Positions 15,905 through 24,540 of a DNA stretch of 43,214 nucleotides are shown one piece after another (the first letter of the stretch is position 1; every line of letters begins with the position of its first letter). Position numbers and translations under genes: made by a program. The DNA is from an uncultured Rhodospirillales bacterium (GTDB taxonomy: Bacteria; Pseudomonadota; Alphaproteobacteria; Acetobacterales; Acetobacteraceae). The stretch is taken from the NCBI GenBank assembly GCA_903881515.1, contig CAIRTN010000192.1, forward strand, positions 1-43,214. The letters are read 5' to 3'. Below the pieces are notes generated by a model, which was not told where the DNA came from, did no database searches, and was given only the letters and a program-made list of their open reading frames with translations.

Positions 15905-17121
15905 GACGCGGCTCCGCCGTACACCCCGATCGCGCCCGCCTCCGCCAGCCGCACGATCTCCGCCTCATCCAGCCCGGCCGCCAGCAACACTTCGCGCGTG
16001 TGCTGGCCAATGAACTCCGGATATCCGCGCCGCACCGAACCCGGCGTCTCGCTCAGCTTCGGCACCACCGAGATCGTACGCATCGATTTGCCGCCGGAAA
16101 GCTGGATATCGCCGATCGCGCCGCGTGCCTTCAGCTGCTCAATTTGCACCACCTCGTTATAGGTGTTGATCGGCGCGCACAGCAGGTCGTTTGCCTCGCA
16201 GAGTGCCAGCCATTCCAGCGAGGTTTTGCCGCGGAAGATTTCCTCGACGATCCGCCGGAGATCCTGGTGGTGCAACTGCCGCACCTGCCGGGTTACGAAG
16301 CGCGGGTCGGTCTCGATGTCAGGCCGCCCCAGCACATTGCAGCAGAACGCCTTCCAGCGCGGCGGGGTATAGGCGGCGACCATGATATGGCCGTCCTTGG
16401 TGCGATAGGCCTGGTTCGGCGTGGCATAGGGCGCGCGGCTGCCGGTGCGCGCCGGCAGCTTGCCGGATTCCAGATAGCGGGTCAGTGAGCTTTTCTGCAT
16501 CACCAGCGCCGCTTCCATCAGGCTGACATCGACATGCTGACCGACGCCCAGGCGCTCGCGCGCGAGTAGCGCCACCAGCATGCCCTGGGCGGCCAGCATC
16601 CCGGCCGTCATATCCACCACCGGGAACGAGACTTTCACCGGGTCGCTGCCCTCGGCCGGCGCCTCGGCCTCGTCAGGGCCCAGTACGCTCATCATGCCGG
16701 AAACCGCCTGGATGATGCCGTCAACGCCGGGACGGTCCTTCCACGGACCGTTCTGTCCGTAGGCGCTGACCGAGCACTATACCACCGTCGGATTGAACGC
16801 CTTCGCCGCTTCGTAGCCCAGCCCCAGCCGGTCCATCACGCCGGGGCGGAAACTCTCCATCACCGCGTCGGCACCGGCGATCAGGCGCTTCGCCAGGGCC
16901 ACGCCTTCCGGGTTTTTCAGGTCGATGGCGATGCCGCGCTTGTTGCGGTTGAACTCGCGCGTTCCCAGCCCGGGCGTGGTGCGAGACCAATCACCGGTGA
17001 CCGGTTCGATCTTGATGATCTCCGCACCGAAATCGCCGAGTGTCGCTGTGGCCAAGGGCGCCGCGCCGCCCATGCCGAAGCAGACAACCCGGATACCCTC
17101 CAATGCCATCTTGCGTGTCAT
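15901..17121 (-). pseudogene. Class III (CaiB/BaiF) CoA-transferase interrupted by an in-frame amber codon
   Basis: The reading frame would encode 406 residues, the normal length for a family III CoA-transferase. The N-terminus has VVCFGMGGAAPLATATLGDFGAEIIKIEP, FNRNKRGIAIDLKNPEG and the SFRPGVMDRLGLGYE helix. At codon 115 (complement 16777-16779) a TAG replaces the aromatic residue expected in NPTVV-x-CSVSAYGQNGPW. The frame then continues without shift through KDRPGVDG, PVVDMTAGM (catalytic Asp at about 170) and NQAYRTKDGH to the normal C-terminus. No start with a ribosome-binding site follows the stop. I start it at the ATG at 17121 after GAGGACG; 17136 is an alternative. It is either a recent nonsense mutant or a base-call error. 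It is the first gene of the ten-gene operon. Confidence 0.88.
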
Positions 17122-17244
17122 GGTCGACGTCCTCATCCCGCCAGGGCCTTGCGGCCCGCCCGGCACCGACAGAATCGGCAGCGGCAATCCGGTTCAATGA
17201 CCAGCGCGACAGCGCCGTTCACCGCGTTATAGTTGTTGATCACG

Positions 17245-17274
17245 ACCCTGGTATATTGTCGGGCAATCTGTCAA
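17245..17274 (-). promoter_or_regulatory. Operator element A, upstream of CoA-transferase operon and GntR gene
   Basis: Read on the minus strand, this 30-base element begins TTGACAGATTG, continues with CCC, GACAATA, TA and ends CCAGGGT-like. It matches the element at 22771-22800 in 25 of 30 positions. The core ATTG-N5-CAAT forms a 13-base dyad with 5 of 6 pairs kept in both copies. It lies between the divergent CoA-transferase operon and the GntR gene, 74 bases before the GntR ATG. A GntR/FCD operator is the natural reading. Confidence 0.6.
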
Positions 17275-17347
17275 TATGCCATTCCTAGTGGTCGGGCATG
17301 CGGGCGGCCAAGATGGCAGAAAATGCCGCGCGCGAGGGGATCAATGG

Positions 17348-18049
17348 ATGTCGCAGGCTGCAGAAAGCGAGTTCAAGGTGGATAGTGCCACCGCGTCCGT
17401 CCGCCGTCAGGTGGAGGACCAGTTGCGGCGCGCCATCGTACAGGGCCGCTTTGCCCCGGGCGCGCATCTTTCCGACCGATCGCTGCAGAACAGCTTCCAG
17501 GTCAGCCGCACCGTGGTGCGCGAGGCCGTCAGGCAATTGGAAGCCGAAGGCCTGATTCAGACCTTCCCGCATCGCGGCAGTTTCGTGCGCACGCTGTCGG
17601 TGCGCGAGGCCGAGCAGGTCTATGCCGTGCGCGGCGTGCTGGAAGCGCTCGCGGCAAAGGAATTCGTGCGCAACGCCACCGACGTCGAAATCGAAGCCTT
17701 GGGCAAGGTGCTGGCCCGCATTCGCGGCCACCTCACACGGCGCGGCAAACAGGAACTGATCGACCTCAAGCAGCAATTCTACGACGGACTGCTCGCCGGC
17801 TGCCGCAATTCGCACATCCGCAATATGCTCGGCCCGCTACTGAATATCAACGCGCAGTTGCGCGCCACCTCGCTCTCCGCCCCCGGCCGCCTCGCCGAAA
17901 CCGTCACCGAGTTGGAAGCCCTACTCGTCGCCTTCAAGGCCCGCGACGAGGAAGCCGCCTGGGCCGCCAGCATGCTGCACGTGCAAAACGCCGCCGCCAT
18001 CGCGCTGGATCTGCTGCGCAAGCGCAACGCCGCCACCGAAACCCGCTGA
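17348..18049 (+). CDS. GntR family transcriptional regulator, FCD (FadR-like) subfamily
   Basis: The 233-residue regulator starts at the ATG at 17348, after GAGGGG. Residues of about 15-85 form the winged helix-turn-helix (RRQVEDQLRRAIVQGRFAPG, LQNSFQVSRTVVREAVRQLEAEGLI, FPHRGSFVRTL). An all-helical FCD ligand domain follows. In the FCD domain the usual Asp-His metal motif reads FYDGLLAGCRN, with Tyr in place of His. Few histidines follow, so a non-metal ligand site is possible. It is divergent from the ten-gene operon and co-directional with the lactonase gene 14 bases later. Operator element A lies in its upstream region, and a near-copy lies before the ABC binding protein at 22895. It is the likely regulator of both. 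Confidence 0.92.
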   Translation: MSQAAESEFKVDSATASVRRQVEDQLRRAIVQGRFAPGAHLSDRSLQNSFQVSRTVVREAVRQLEAEGLIQTFPHRGSFVRTLSVREAEQVYAVRGVLEALAAKEFVRNATDVEIEALGKVLARIRGHLTRRGKQELIDLKQQFYDGLLAGCRNSHIRNMLGPLLNINAQLRATSLSAPGRLAETVTELEALLVAFKARDEEAAWAASMLHVQNAAAIALDLLRKRNAATETR

Positions 18050-18063
18050 CCAGGCCTCGCACC

Positions 18064-18939
18064 ATGCTCTCCGACATCATCGCCCCCGACGCCCGCCTCG
18101 AAACGATCGCCACCGGGCTTACCATCACCGAGGGCACCGTCTGGCACCCGCGCGACAATTATCTGGTGTTCTCCGACCTCGGCACCGGCAAGGTCTATCG
18201 CTGGAGCGAAGCCGATGGGCTGTCCATCCTGCGCACCCCCAGCAACATCACCAACGGCAACACCATCGACCGCCAGGGCCGCATCATTTCCTGCGAGCAC
18301 GCGACGAACTGCGTCTCGCGCTTCGAGGCCGATCCCCGCCACGTCAAGGTGCTCGCCAGCACCTATCAAGGTGTCGCCTTCAACTCCCCAAACGACGTGA
18401 TCGTCGACAGCCAGGACCGCATCTGGTTCACCGATCCGGATTACGGCCGCACCAGCCCGCGCGTCGGCATCATCCGCCCGCTCGACCTGCCCTATAAGGG
18501 CGTCTTCCGCCTGGACCCCGACGGCAGCATCACGCTTGTTGCCAGCGATTTCATCCAGCCCAACGGCCTCTGCCTCACGCCGGATGAGCGCCACCTGCTG
18601 GTCAACGACACCACGCGCAGCCATGTCCGCCGCTTCACCGTCAAAGCCGACGGCAGCCTTGAGGACGGCGAGGTGCTTGCGACCATCACCGGCGACGGCG
18701 TCGGCAAGCCCGACGGCATGAAGGTCGACACTGCCGGGCGCATCTACACCACCGGCCCCGGCGGCATTCACGTGCTGACGCCGGAAGGCGGGTTCATCGG
18801 CGTGATCAAAACCCCGGCCAACACCCGCAACTTCTGCTTCGGCAACGCCGATTATCGCACGATGTATTTCGCCATGGATGAGGCGATCGCCCGCGTGCAA
18901 CTGCGCGTCACCGGCGTCGCACCGTTGCAGGAAGCGTAG
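18064..18939 (+). CDS. SMP-30/gluconolactonase family protein
   Basis: This is a 291-residue six-bladed beta-propeller of the SMP-30/LRE group, which hydrolyses lactones using one divalent metal. The expected metal ligands are visible: Glu in TITEGTVWHP near residue 23, Asn in FNSPNDVIVDS, Asn in FIQPNGLCLTPDE and Asp in GKPDGMKVDTAGRIY. The protein has no signal peptide and is cytoplasmic. It lies 14 bases after the GntR gene and is probably co-transcribed. It is convergent with the ABC permease gene, with only 3 bases between stops. A lactone step in the catabolic pathway of this cluster is likely. Confidence 0.9.
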   Translation: MLSDIIAPDARLETIATGLTITEGTVWHPRDNYLVFSDLGTGKVYRWSEADGLSILRTPSNITNGNTIDRQGRIISCEHATNCVSRFEADPRHVKVLASTYQGVAFNSPNDVIVDSQDRIWFTDPDYGRTSPRVGIIRPLDLPYKGVFRLDPDGSITLVASDFIQPNGLCLTPDERHLLVNDTTRSHVRRFTVKADGSLEDGEVLATITGDGVGKPDGMKVDTAGRIYTTGPGGIHVLTPEGGFIGVIKTPANTRNFCFGNADYRTMYFAMDEAIARVQLRVTGVAPLQEA

Positions 18940-18942
18940 CCG

Positions 18943-19767
18943 CTATCTCCGCTTCATCGTCGGATCGAGCACGTCGCGCAGGGATTCGCCGAGGCCGTTG
19001 AACGCCATCGCCGTCAGCAGGATGGCAAAACCCGGCGCGTACATCTGCTCCGGCGCGATATCGATATAGGTATAGGCCCGCGCCAGCATCGCGCCCCAGC
19101 TGGGTTGCGGCACCTGGACGCCGAGGCCGAGAAAACTCAGGCTCGCCTCCGCCAGCAACGCCGCGGCCAGCAGCAGCGTGAGTTGCACAATCAGCGGCTG
19201 CACCGCGTTCGGCAGGATATGCTTCAGCAGAATGCGCCCGGTCGATGCGCCAAAACATCTGGCGGCATCGACGTAAAGTTCGTTCTTCACCACCAGCGTC
19301 TGCGCCCGCGCCAGCCGCGCCAGGGTCGGCGAGAACACCAGGCCACAGGCAATCATGCCGTGCGTCAGACCGACACCCAACGCCCCGGTCACGCCAATGG
19401 CCAGCACGATCCCCGGAAACGACAGCAAGGTATCGATCAGCCGGCTGATGATCCGATCGACCCAGCCGCCCAGCAATCCCGCCAGCAGCCCGAACGGCAC
19501 GCCGATTCCGGTTGCGATCGAGACTGCCAGGAAACTCGCATACAGCGAGGCCGGCGCGCCAAAGATCAGCCGGCTGAGCACGTCCCGCCCAAGATCGTCG
19601 GTGCCCAGCCAGTGCGCCGCCGACGGATCCGCCAGCGCCTCCGCACCCTTCTGTGCCGTGGGCGAATAGGGCGCGATCCACGGCGCCAGCACCGCGAGCA
19701 GCACCAGCCCGGCCAGATAGGCCAGGCAAACCGCCGCCCGCAGATCCCGCCGCAGCCAGCCGCGCAT
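18943..19767 (-). CDS. Peptide/opine/nickel-type ABC transporter permease (DppC-like)
   Basis: The 274-residue inner-membrane permease is full length for the DppC/OppC group. The N-terminal hydrophobic helix (AYLAGLVLLAVLAPWIAPYSP) is followed by the periplasmic HWLGTDDLGRDVLSRLIFGA motif, which is diagnostic for this family. EASLSFLGLGVQVPQPSWGAML near the C-terminus is equally typical. I start at the ATG at 19767, which shares one base with the DppB stop (TGATG). A GTG immediately before is an alternative. It is the last gene of the four-gene minus-strand transporter operon. Confidence 0.93.
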   Translation of the reverse strand: MRGWLRRDLRAAVCLAYLAGLVLLAVLAPWIAPYSPTAQKGAEALADPSAAHWLGTDDLGRDVLSRLIFGAPASLYASFLAVSIATGIGVPFGLLAGLLGGWVDRIISRLIDTLLSFPGIVLAIGVTGALGVGLTHGMIACGLVFSPTLARLARAQTLVVKNELYVDAARCFGASTGRILLKHILPNAVQPLIVQLTLLLAAALLAEASLSFLGLGVQVPQPSWGAMLARAYTYIDIAPEQMYAPGFAILLTAMAFNGLGESLRDVLDPTMKRR

Positions 19768-20714
19768 CACTTCACCCTCGGATCAAGCACGCTGTAGAGC
19801 ATGTCGATCAGCAGGTTGGTCGCCACCACCACCAGCACCATGCTGAGCACCACGCCCTGCACCACCGGGAAATCTTTGTTGATCGCCGCCCGCACGATCA
19901 GGCTGCCCATGCCCGGGATCGCGAACACCGCCTCCACCACCACGGTCGCCCCCAGCAGCCGGTTGAACAGCAACCCGATCACCGTCAGCAGGTTGACGCC
20001 AACATTCTTCAGCCCGTGCTTGCAGATCATCGCTGTCTCGGACAGGCCCTTGGCGCGCAACGTCCGCATGTATTGCGATGACAACACTTCCAGCAGTGCA
20101 CTGCGCAATTGCCGCGTCAGCTCGGCGATCCCGCCCGCGGCCAGCGCCAAAGCCGGCAGGATGGCATGCCGCAGCGACCCCACCACGCTCTCGCCCAGCG
20201 GCGTCGCCCCGGTGGCCGGCAACCAGCCAAGGCCAAGCGCGAAGTACGTCACCAGGATCATCGCCAGCCAGAAATTCGGAATCGCCACGCCAACCGAGGA
20301 TAGCGCGCTGATCGCCGTATCCGCCCGCGTGTGCGCGCGCATCGCCGCGAGTATCCCCAGCGGCACACCCACCAGCAGCGAAATCAGCAACGCCAGCACC
20401 ACGATGGTCAGCGTATGCGGGAAACTCTGTCCGATCAGCGTCACCACGCGTTCGCCTGACAGCAGCGAGCGCGACAGGTCGCCCTGCGCGGCATGCCCAA
20501 GCCAGGTGCCGTACTGCACCAGGAACGGCTTGTCGAAACCGTAGAGATGCCGGATTTCCGCAATCCGCTCATCCGTCGCCTGCTCGCCGGCCAGGGTCAT
20601 CGCCGGATCGCCAGGCACCAGCTGCAACAACCCGAACACGATGATCGTCGCCAGCACGATCACCGGGATCACTTGTGACAGCCGCTCGCCGAGCATCCGC
20701 CAGCGCCGGTTCAC
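19767..20714 (-). CDS. Peptide/opine/nickel-type ABC transporter permease (DppB-like)
   Basis: This is a 315-residue permease. The first helix (VIPVIVLATIIVFGLLQLVPGDPA) is the standard DppB N-terminus. LYGFDKPFLVQYGTWLGHAAQGDLSRSL follows, and the cytoplasmic EAA-type loop is AKGLSETAMICKHGLKN. I chose the GTG at 20714, whose GTGA overlaps the stop of the upstream ATPase gene. The frame is open further upstream, but that part mirrors the ATPase gene. Together with the DppC-like protein it forms the heterodimeric membrane channel. Confidence 0.93.
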   Translation of the reverse strand: MNRRWRMLGERLSQVIPVIVLATIIVFGLLQLVPGDPAMTLAGEQATDERIAEIRHLYGFDKPFLVQYGTWLGHAAQGDLSRSLLSGERVVTLIGQSFPHTLTIVVLALLISLLVGVPLGILAAMRAHTRADTAISALSSVGVAIPNFWLAMILVTYFALGLGWLPATGATPLGESVVGSLRHAILPALALAAGGIAELTRQLRSALLEVLSSQYMRTLRAKGLSETAMICKHGLKNVGVNLLTVIGLLFNRLLGATVVVEAVFAIPGMGSLIVRAAINKDFPVVQGVVLSMVLVVVATNLLIDMLYSVLDPRVK

Positions 20715-21694
20715 GACGCAGGCCCTTGCAGCGTGAGTTGATCGACGAAATGGCACGCCGCGAAATGCCCAGGCTGTACCTCGCGAAACGCCGGCGCGTC
20801 GACGGCACAACGCGGCTCGGCAAACCGGCAACGGGTGCGGAACCGGCATCCCGAAGGTGGGTCCGCCGGGCTTGGGATTTCGCCGTGCAGCACGATGCGT
20901 TCGCGGGTGCGCATCGCCGCCGGCAACGCCGAGGGCTCGGCCGACAGCAAGGCCTCGGTATAGGGATGCAACGGCGCGTGCCGCACCCGCGCTGCCGGGC
21001 CGAGTTCGACGATCTTGCCGAGGTACATCACCGCAATCCGGTCACTGACATGCGACACCACGCCGAGATCATGGGTGATGAATACGAAGGTCAGACCGAA
21101 CTCACCCTGCAATTCCGCCAGCAGATTCAACACCTCGGCCTGGATCGACACATCCAGCGCCGCCACCACCTCGTCGCAGACCATCAGCTTCGGCCGCACC
21201 GTCAGCGCGCGGGCGATATTCACCCGCTGCTTCTGCCCGCCGGACAGCTCATGCGGGTAACGCCCGGCATAGCTGCCGCTCAATCCCACCCGATCCATCA
21301 TCGCCCGCGCCCGGTCCCGTCGCGCGGCGGCGGTCGCCTCGCCCAGGATCTCCAGTGGTTCGCAGACGCTGTCCAGGATCGTCATCCGCGGGTTCAGCGC
21401 CGCGTTGGGGTCCTGGAAAATGATCTGGTAATTGCGCCGATGCGCCCGGAACGCCCGGCCGGTGAGGGCGAAAGGATCTGCGCCGTCGTGCAGAATCCGC
21501 CCAGCATCCGGCCGGTTCAGGCAGACCAGGGCGCGGCCCAAGGTCGACTTGCCGGAGCCGGACTCGCCGATGACGCCGAACGTTTCGTTGGCAGCAACGG
21601 AAAAGCTCACCCGATCCACCGCGCGGATCGGCGCCTGGCCGGGGGCGGGGAACTGCACCAGCACATCCTCGGCCTGTAACAGCGGGACGCTCAT
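20711..21694 (-). CDS. Peptide-type ABC transporter ATP-binding protein (DppF/OppF-like)
   Basis: This 327-residue ATPase has Walker A GESGSGKST near residue 44, Q-loop QIIFQDPNAALNPRMT, signature ELSGGQKQRVNIARAL and Walker B LMVCDEVVAALD. The C-terminal oligopeptide-transporter domain has a Cys cluster (GCRFRTRC, RC, C) like that which binds an iron-sulfur cluster in some DppD/F proteins. Its ATG overlaps the stop of the DppD-like gene by 4 bases. It forms the ATPase heterodimer with that product. Walker B has Val-Val where Pro-Thr is usual, a minor variant. Confidence 0.93.
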   Translation of the reverse strand: MSVPLLQAEDVLVQFPAPGQAPIRAVDRVSFSVAANETFGVIGESGSGKSTLGRALVCLNRPDAGRILHDGADPFALTGRAFRAHRRNYQIIFQDPNAALNPRMTILDSVCEPLEILGEATAAARRDRARAMMDRVGLSGSYAGRYPHELSGGQKQRVNIARALTVRPKLMVCDEVVAALDVSIQAEVLNLLAELQGEFGLTFVFITHDLGVVSHVSDRIAVMYLGKIVELGPAARVRHAPLHPYTEALLSAEPSALPAAMRTRERIVLHGEIPSPADPPSGCRFRTRCRFAEPRCAVDAPAFREVQPGHFAACHFVDQLTLQGPAS

Positions 21695-22740
21695 GCCGCC
21701 GTCCCCGGCAGTTCCAGTTCGTCAAACCGTGCGCACCGCACCCGGTGATCCGCGCCCACCGGCAGCGCGTCCTGCGCCCGGCCGCAGGCAGGGCGGGCAT
21801 GAGCGCAGCGCGGCGCGAAGCGGCATCCCGCCGGCATTGCCAGCGCGTTTGGCACGCGCCCGGGGATCGACGGCAACACGCTCTTCGGCACGCTCAGGTT
21901 TGGCAGCGAGCGCATCAGCGCTGAGGTATAGGGGTGCCGTGGCCGAACCAGCACATCCTCAACCGGCGCGTCCTCCACCACCTGTCCGGCATACATGGTC
22001 AGCACCCGCTCGCAGGTTTCGGCGACAACGCCGAGATCATGGGTGATGAACAGCAGCGCTGTGCCCGCCTCGCTGCTCAGCTTCACCAGCAATTCGATGA
22101 TCTGCGCCTGGATCGTCACATCCAGCGCCGTCGTCGGTTCATCGGCGATCAGCAGCCGCGGCTGACAGGCCAGCGCAATCGCGATCATCGCCCGCTGTCG
22201 CATGCCGCCTGACAGCTGATGCGGATATTCGTCATGGCGGCGCTGCGGCAACGGAATGCCCACCCGGTCGAGTACGTCCACCGCCCGCTCACGCGCTTCG
22301 CGGGCGCCTACCGGGAAATGCGCCCGGATCGCCTCGCCGATCTGCTGGCCGATGGTGAAGACAGGGTCCAGCGCGCTCATCGGTTCCTGGAAAATCATCG
22401 CCACCTGCCGGCCGCGGATCGCGCGCATCTGCCGGCCTGGCAGGCGCAGCAGGTCGGTGCCATCCAGCAGAATTTTGCCGGAAACCTGCATGCTGCGCGC
22501 CGGCAACAACCGCAGCAGCGCCAGGCCCGTGACGGTTTTGCCGCAACCGCTCTCGCCGACGATGCCGACGCGCTCGCCGGCGCCGACTTCGAAGGAGATA
22601 TTTTGCGTGAGTTGCAGGTTGCCGCCCCGCGTCTGCAGCGCCACGCCCAGCTCGCGCACCGACAGCAGAGGCGGGCGATGGCCCATTTCCGGCCCCGGCC
22701 GGCCCTGCTGCTTGCTCGTATCGGACGCCATCTTCCCCAT
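21691..22740 (-). CDS. Peptide-type ABC transporter ATP-binding protein (DppD/OppD-like)
   Basis: This is an ATPase of about 349 residues. Walker [13 protein letters not shown]-loop [21 protein letters not shown], signature [16 protein letters not shown], Walker [13 protein letters not shown] and the C-terminal [15 protein letters not shown] Cys cluster are all present. Start choice is uncertain. The ATG at 22740 is used here; ATGs at 22731 (after GGGGAAG) and 22686 are alternatives. The open frame further upstream crosses the shared operator and the divergent gene, so it is not coding. It is the first gene of the minus-strand importer operon and is divergent from the binding protein at 22895. 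Confidence 0.9.
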   Translation of the reverse strand: MGKMASDTSKQQGRPGPEMGHRPPLLSVRELGVALQTRGGNLQLTQNISFEVGAGERVGIVGESGCGKTVTGLALLRLLPARSMQVSGKILLDGTDLLRLPGRQMRAIRGRQVAMIFQEPMSALDPVFTIGQQIGEAIRAHFPVGAREARERAVDVLDRVGIPLPQRRHDEYPHQLSGGMRQRAMIAIALACQPRLLIADEPTTALDVTIQAQIIELLVKLSSEAGTALLFITHDLGVVAETCERVLTMYAGQVVEDAPVEDVLVRPRHPYTSALMRSLPNLSVPKSVLPSIPGRVPNALAMPAGCRFAPRCAHARPACGRAQDALPVGADHRVRCARFDELELPGTAA

Positions 22741-22770
22741 CCGCCAGCCCCGCTGGCACAGGTCTGCACG

Positions 22771-22800
22771 TTGACAGATTGACAGACAATACGCCAGAGT
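22771..22800 (+). promoter_or_regulatory. Operator element B, upstream of ABC binding protein gene
   Basis: This plus-strand 30-base copy of the element at 17245-17274 begins TTGACAGATTG, then ACA, GACAATA, CG and ends CCAGAGT. It is identical in 25 of 30 positions, and the ATTG-N5-CAAT dyad is kept. It lies 94 bases before the binding-protein ATG and 30 bases outside the divergent ATPase start, so it could control both transporter operons. Two overlapping TTGACA boxes (22771 and 22779) are present, but no convincing -10 lies 17 bases on. I therefore read it as an operator rather than a bare promoter. Confidence 0.6.
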
Positions 22801-22894
22801 ACGGACGCGACAAATCTGCGGTGGCCCGCGATGCGTCGGCCGAAACGTCCAGAAGAATGCTGCGGCAAAAGCAGCCAATATCGGGAATTCCGAC

Positions 22895-24478
22895 ATGAAA
22901 CGGCATGGCGCGCACACCGGCTGCCTGAACCTTCGGCAGGCTACCCGAGCAGGGATCAGCCGGAGGCTGTTCAATGCCTGGGCGGCCGGCGGTATGGCGG
23001 CCGCGATGCTTCCCGCAGGCGCCGACGCTCAGACCACCGCAAAAAAGGGCGGAGTGCTGCGCGTCGCGGCCAATAACAACCCCTCGACTCTCGACCCAAT
23101 GACCGGCCGTTCAGGCTTCGATCATCCGATGCTGTATCCGATGTTCGATACGCTGATCGAGTTCGATTACGACACGCTCGCCGCCAAGCCCGGCATCGCC
23201 AAATCATGGTCGTTCAAGGACCCCACCACGCTGGTGCTGGAGCTCAATGACGGCGTCAGCTTCCACGACGGCACGAAATGCGATGCCGCGGCGGTGAAAT
23301 TCAATCTCGAGCGCTCGATGACCGACGCCCGTTCGGCGATCAAGACCGATCTTGGTTCGGTCGCCAGCGTCGAAGTCTCCGGGCCGTTGCAGGTCACGTT
23401 GAAGCTTAAGGCGGCCGACTCCTCGCTGGTGCTGGTGCTTTCCGACCGCGCCGGGATGATGGTCTCGCCGAGGGCGGTGCAGGAACTGGGGGCCGGCACC
23501 GACCGCAAGCCGGTCGGCACCGGGCCGTGGAGCTTCGTCAGCTGGACCGATAACGCGAAGCTCATCGTCAAGCGCAACGACAGCTATTGGCGCCCTGGCC
23601 GCCCCTATCTTGACGGCATCGAGTTTCAGATCATCCCGGAGCTGAACACCGGGCTGCGCTCGGTCACCGCCGGCGAGAACGATTTCGTTTACTCGCTGGC
23701 CAAGCCGCAACTTCGGGTCATCGAACGCGCCGCGAACCTCACCGCGGCGACGAGCCCGACGCTGATCGTGCACATGATCTACTTCAACATGGGCCGTAAG
23801 CCGTTCAACGATGTCCGCGTGCGGCAGGCGCTGAACTATGCGGTCGATCGCGAGGCGTTCAACCAGGTGACGCAGGATGGCGAGGCCACCCGTGCCGTGC
23901 TGCCGAAGGAGCATTGGGCCTATGATGCCTCGCTCGCGGCAGCGTACCCCTATGACCCGGACAAGGCGCGCAAGCTGTTGGCCGAGGCCGGCTATCCCAA
24001 CGGGTTCGAGCTGACCTGCATGGGCTGGAACGATCAGAAGGGCATCCAGCGGCAGGAAATCCTGATCGAGCATTTCGGCAAAGTCGGCGTCAAGACCAAG
24101 TTCTTCACCGCTTCGGTCGCTGATTCCACCAACCAGTTCATGATGGACAAGCGCGGCGACGGCTATCTTGGTGCGTTCACCGGCCGGCCGGACCCCAGCC
24201 TGATCTTCTCCCGCCTGTTCGACCCCGGCTCGGTGATCAATGCCGGGCGTGTCGACCCGGTGCCCGAGCGGGCCGCGGCGCAGGCCGCGACGCAGGCCAG
24301 TGACGATATCGCCACGCGCAAGAAGGCGTTCGTCACCTTGCAGAAGATCGTCTCTGACAATGCGCTGTGCCTGCCGATCACGGTGCAGCATGACGTGACC
24401 GCGTATTCCAAGAAGATTACCGGCTACCGGCCTAACCTGACGGGCAAGCCGAAGCTGGAAGACGTCTCGTTTGTCTGA
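22895..24478 (+). CDS. ABC transporter substrate-binding protein, family 5 (DppA/OppA-like)
   Basis: The 527-residue extracytoplasmic protein has a long N-terminus with SRRLFNAWAAGGMAAAMLP and AGADAQ, a twin-arginine-like signal with cleavage near residue 46. The family 5 motifs follow: GGVLRVAANNNPSTLDPM, DTLIEFDYDT, GIAKSWSFKDPTTLVLELNDGVSFHDG and FNDVRVRQALNYAVDREAF. It delivers ligand to the Dpp-type permease/ATPase set encoded divergently on the minus strand. Family 5 ligands include peptides, opines, glycosides, metal chelates and aromatic acids. Linkage through the shared operator to a CoA-based catabolic operon suggests it binds that pathway's substrate. Confidence 0.92.
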   Translation: MKRHGAHTGCLNLRQATRAGISRRLFNAWAAGGMAAAMLPAGADAQTTAKKGGVLRVAANNNPSTLDPMTGRSGFDHPMLYPMFDTLIEFDYDTLAAKPGIAKSWSFKDPTTLVLELNDGVSFHDGTKCDAAAVKFNLERSMTDARSAIKTDLGSVASVEVSGPLQVTLKLKAADSSLVLVLSDRAGMMVSPRAVQELGAGTDRKPVGTGPWSFVSWTDNAKLIVKRNDSYWRPGRPYLDGIEFQIIPELNTGLRSVTAGENDFVYSLAKPQLRVIERAANLTAATSPTLIVHMIYFNMGRKPFNDVRVRQALNYAVDREAFNQVTQDGEATRAVLPKEHWAYDASLAAAYPYDPDKARKLLAEAGYPNGFELTCMGWNDQKGIQRQEILIEHFGKVGVKTKFFTASVADSTNQFMMDKRGDGYLGAFTGRPDPSLIFSRLFDPGSVINAGRVDPVPERAAAQAATQASDDIATRKKAFVTLQKIVSDNALCLPITVQHDVTAYSKKITGYRPNLTGKPKLEDVSFV

Positions 24479-24482
24479 CAAA

Positions 24483-24496
24483 TGCCGCACGCGGCA
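24483..24496. repeat. Short perfect inverted repeat between two binding-protein genes
   Basis: TGCCGC (24483-24488) and GCGGCA (24491-24496) are separated by AC. The repeat starts 4 bases after the family-5 binding-protein stop and lies before the TctC gene. The two-base loop is too tight for a normal RNA hairpin, though a larger-loop form could pair. It could be a weak attenuator or a protein site. Confidence 0.25.
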
Positions 24497-24540
24497 CGTG
24501 CTGTGACCGGCCTGCCCGCCGGCATCTGGGGAGAATGGCC

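Noticed and set aside
16777-16779. The TAG as a recoded residue such as pyrrolysine
   Set aside because: CoA-transferases are not known to use recoded amber codons, the position is normally a plain aromatic residue, and no supporting genes are in view.
22771-22800. Operator element B as an ordinary sigma-70 promoter because of its TTGACA boxes
   Set aside because: No acceptable -10 hexamer lies 16-18 bases downstream of either TTGACA, and the second copy (element A) also lacks one. The conserved dyad fits an operator better.
23204-24490. A 428-codon minus-strand frame opposite the family-5 binding protein
   Set aside because: It is His/Asp/Arg-rich without family motifs. The plus-strand gene has a signal peptide and clear binding-protein motifs.
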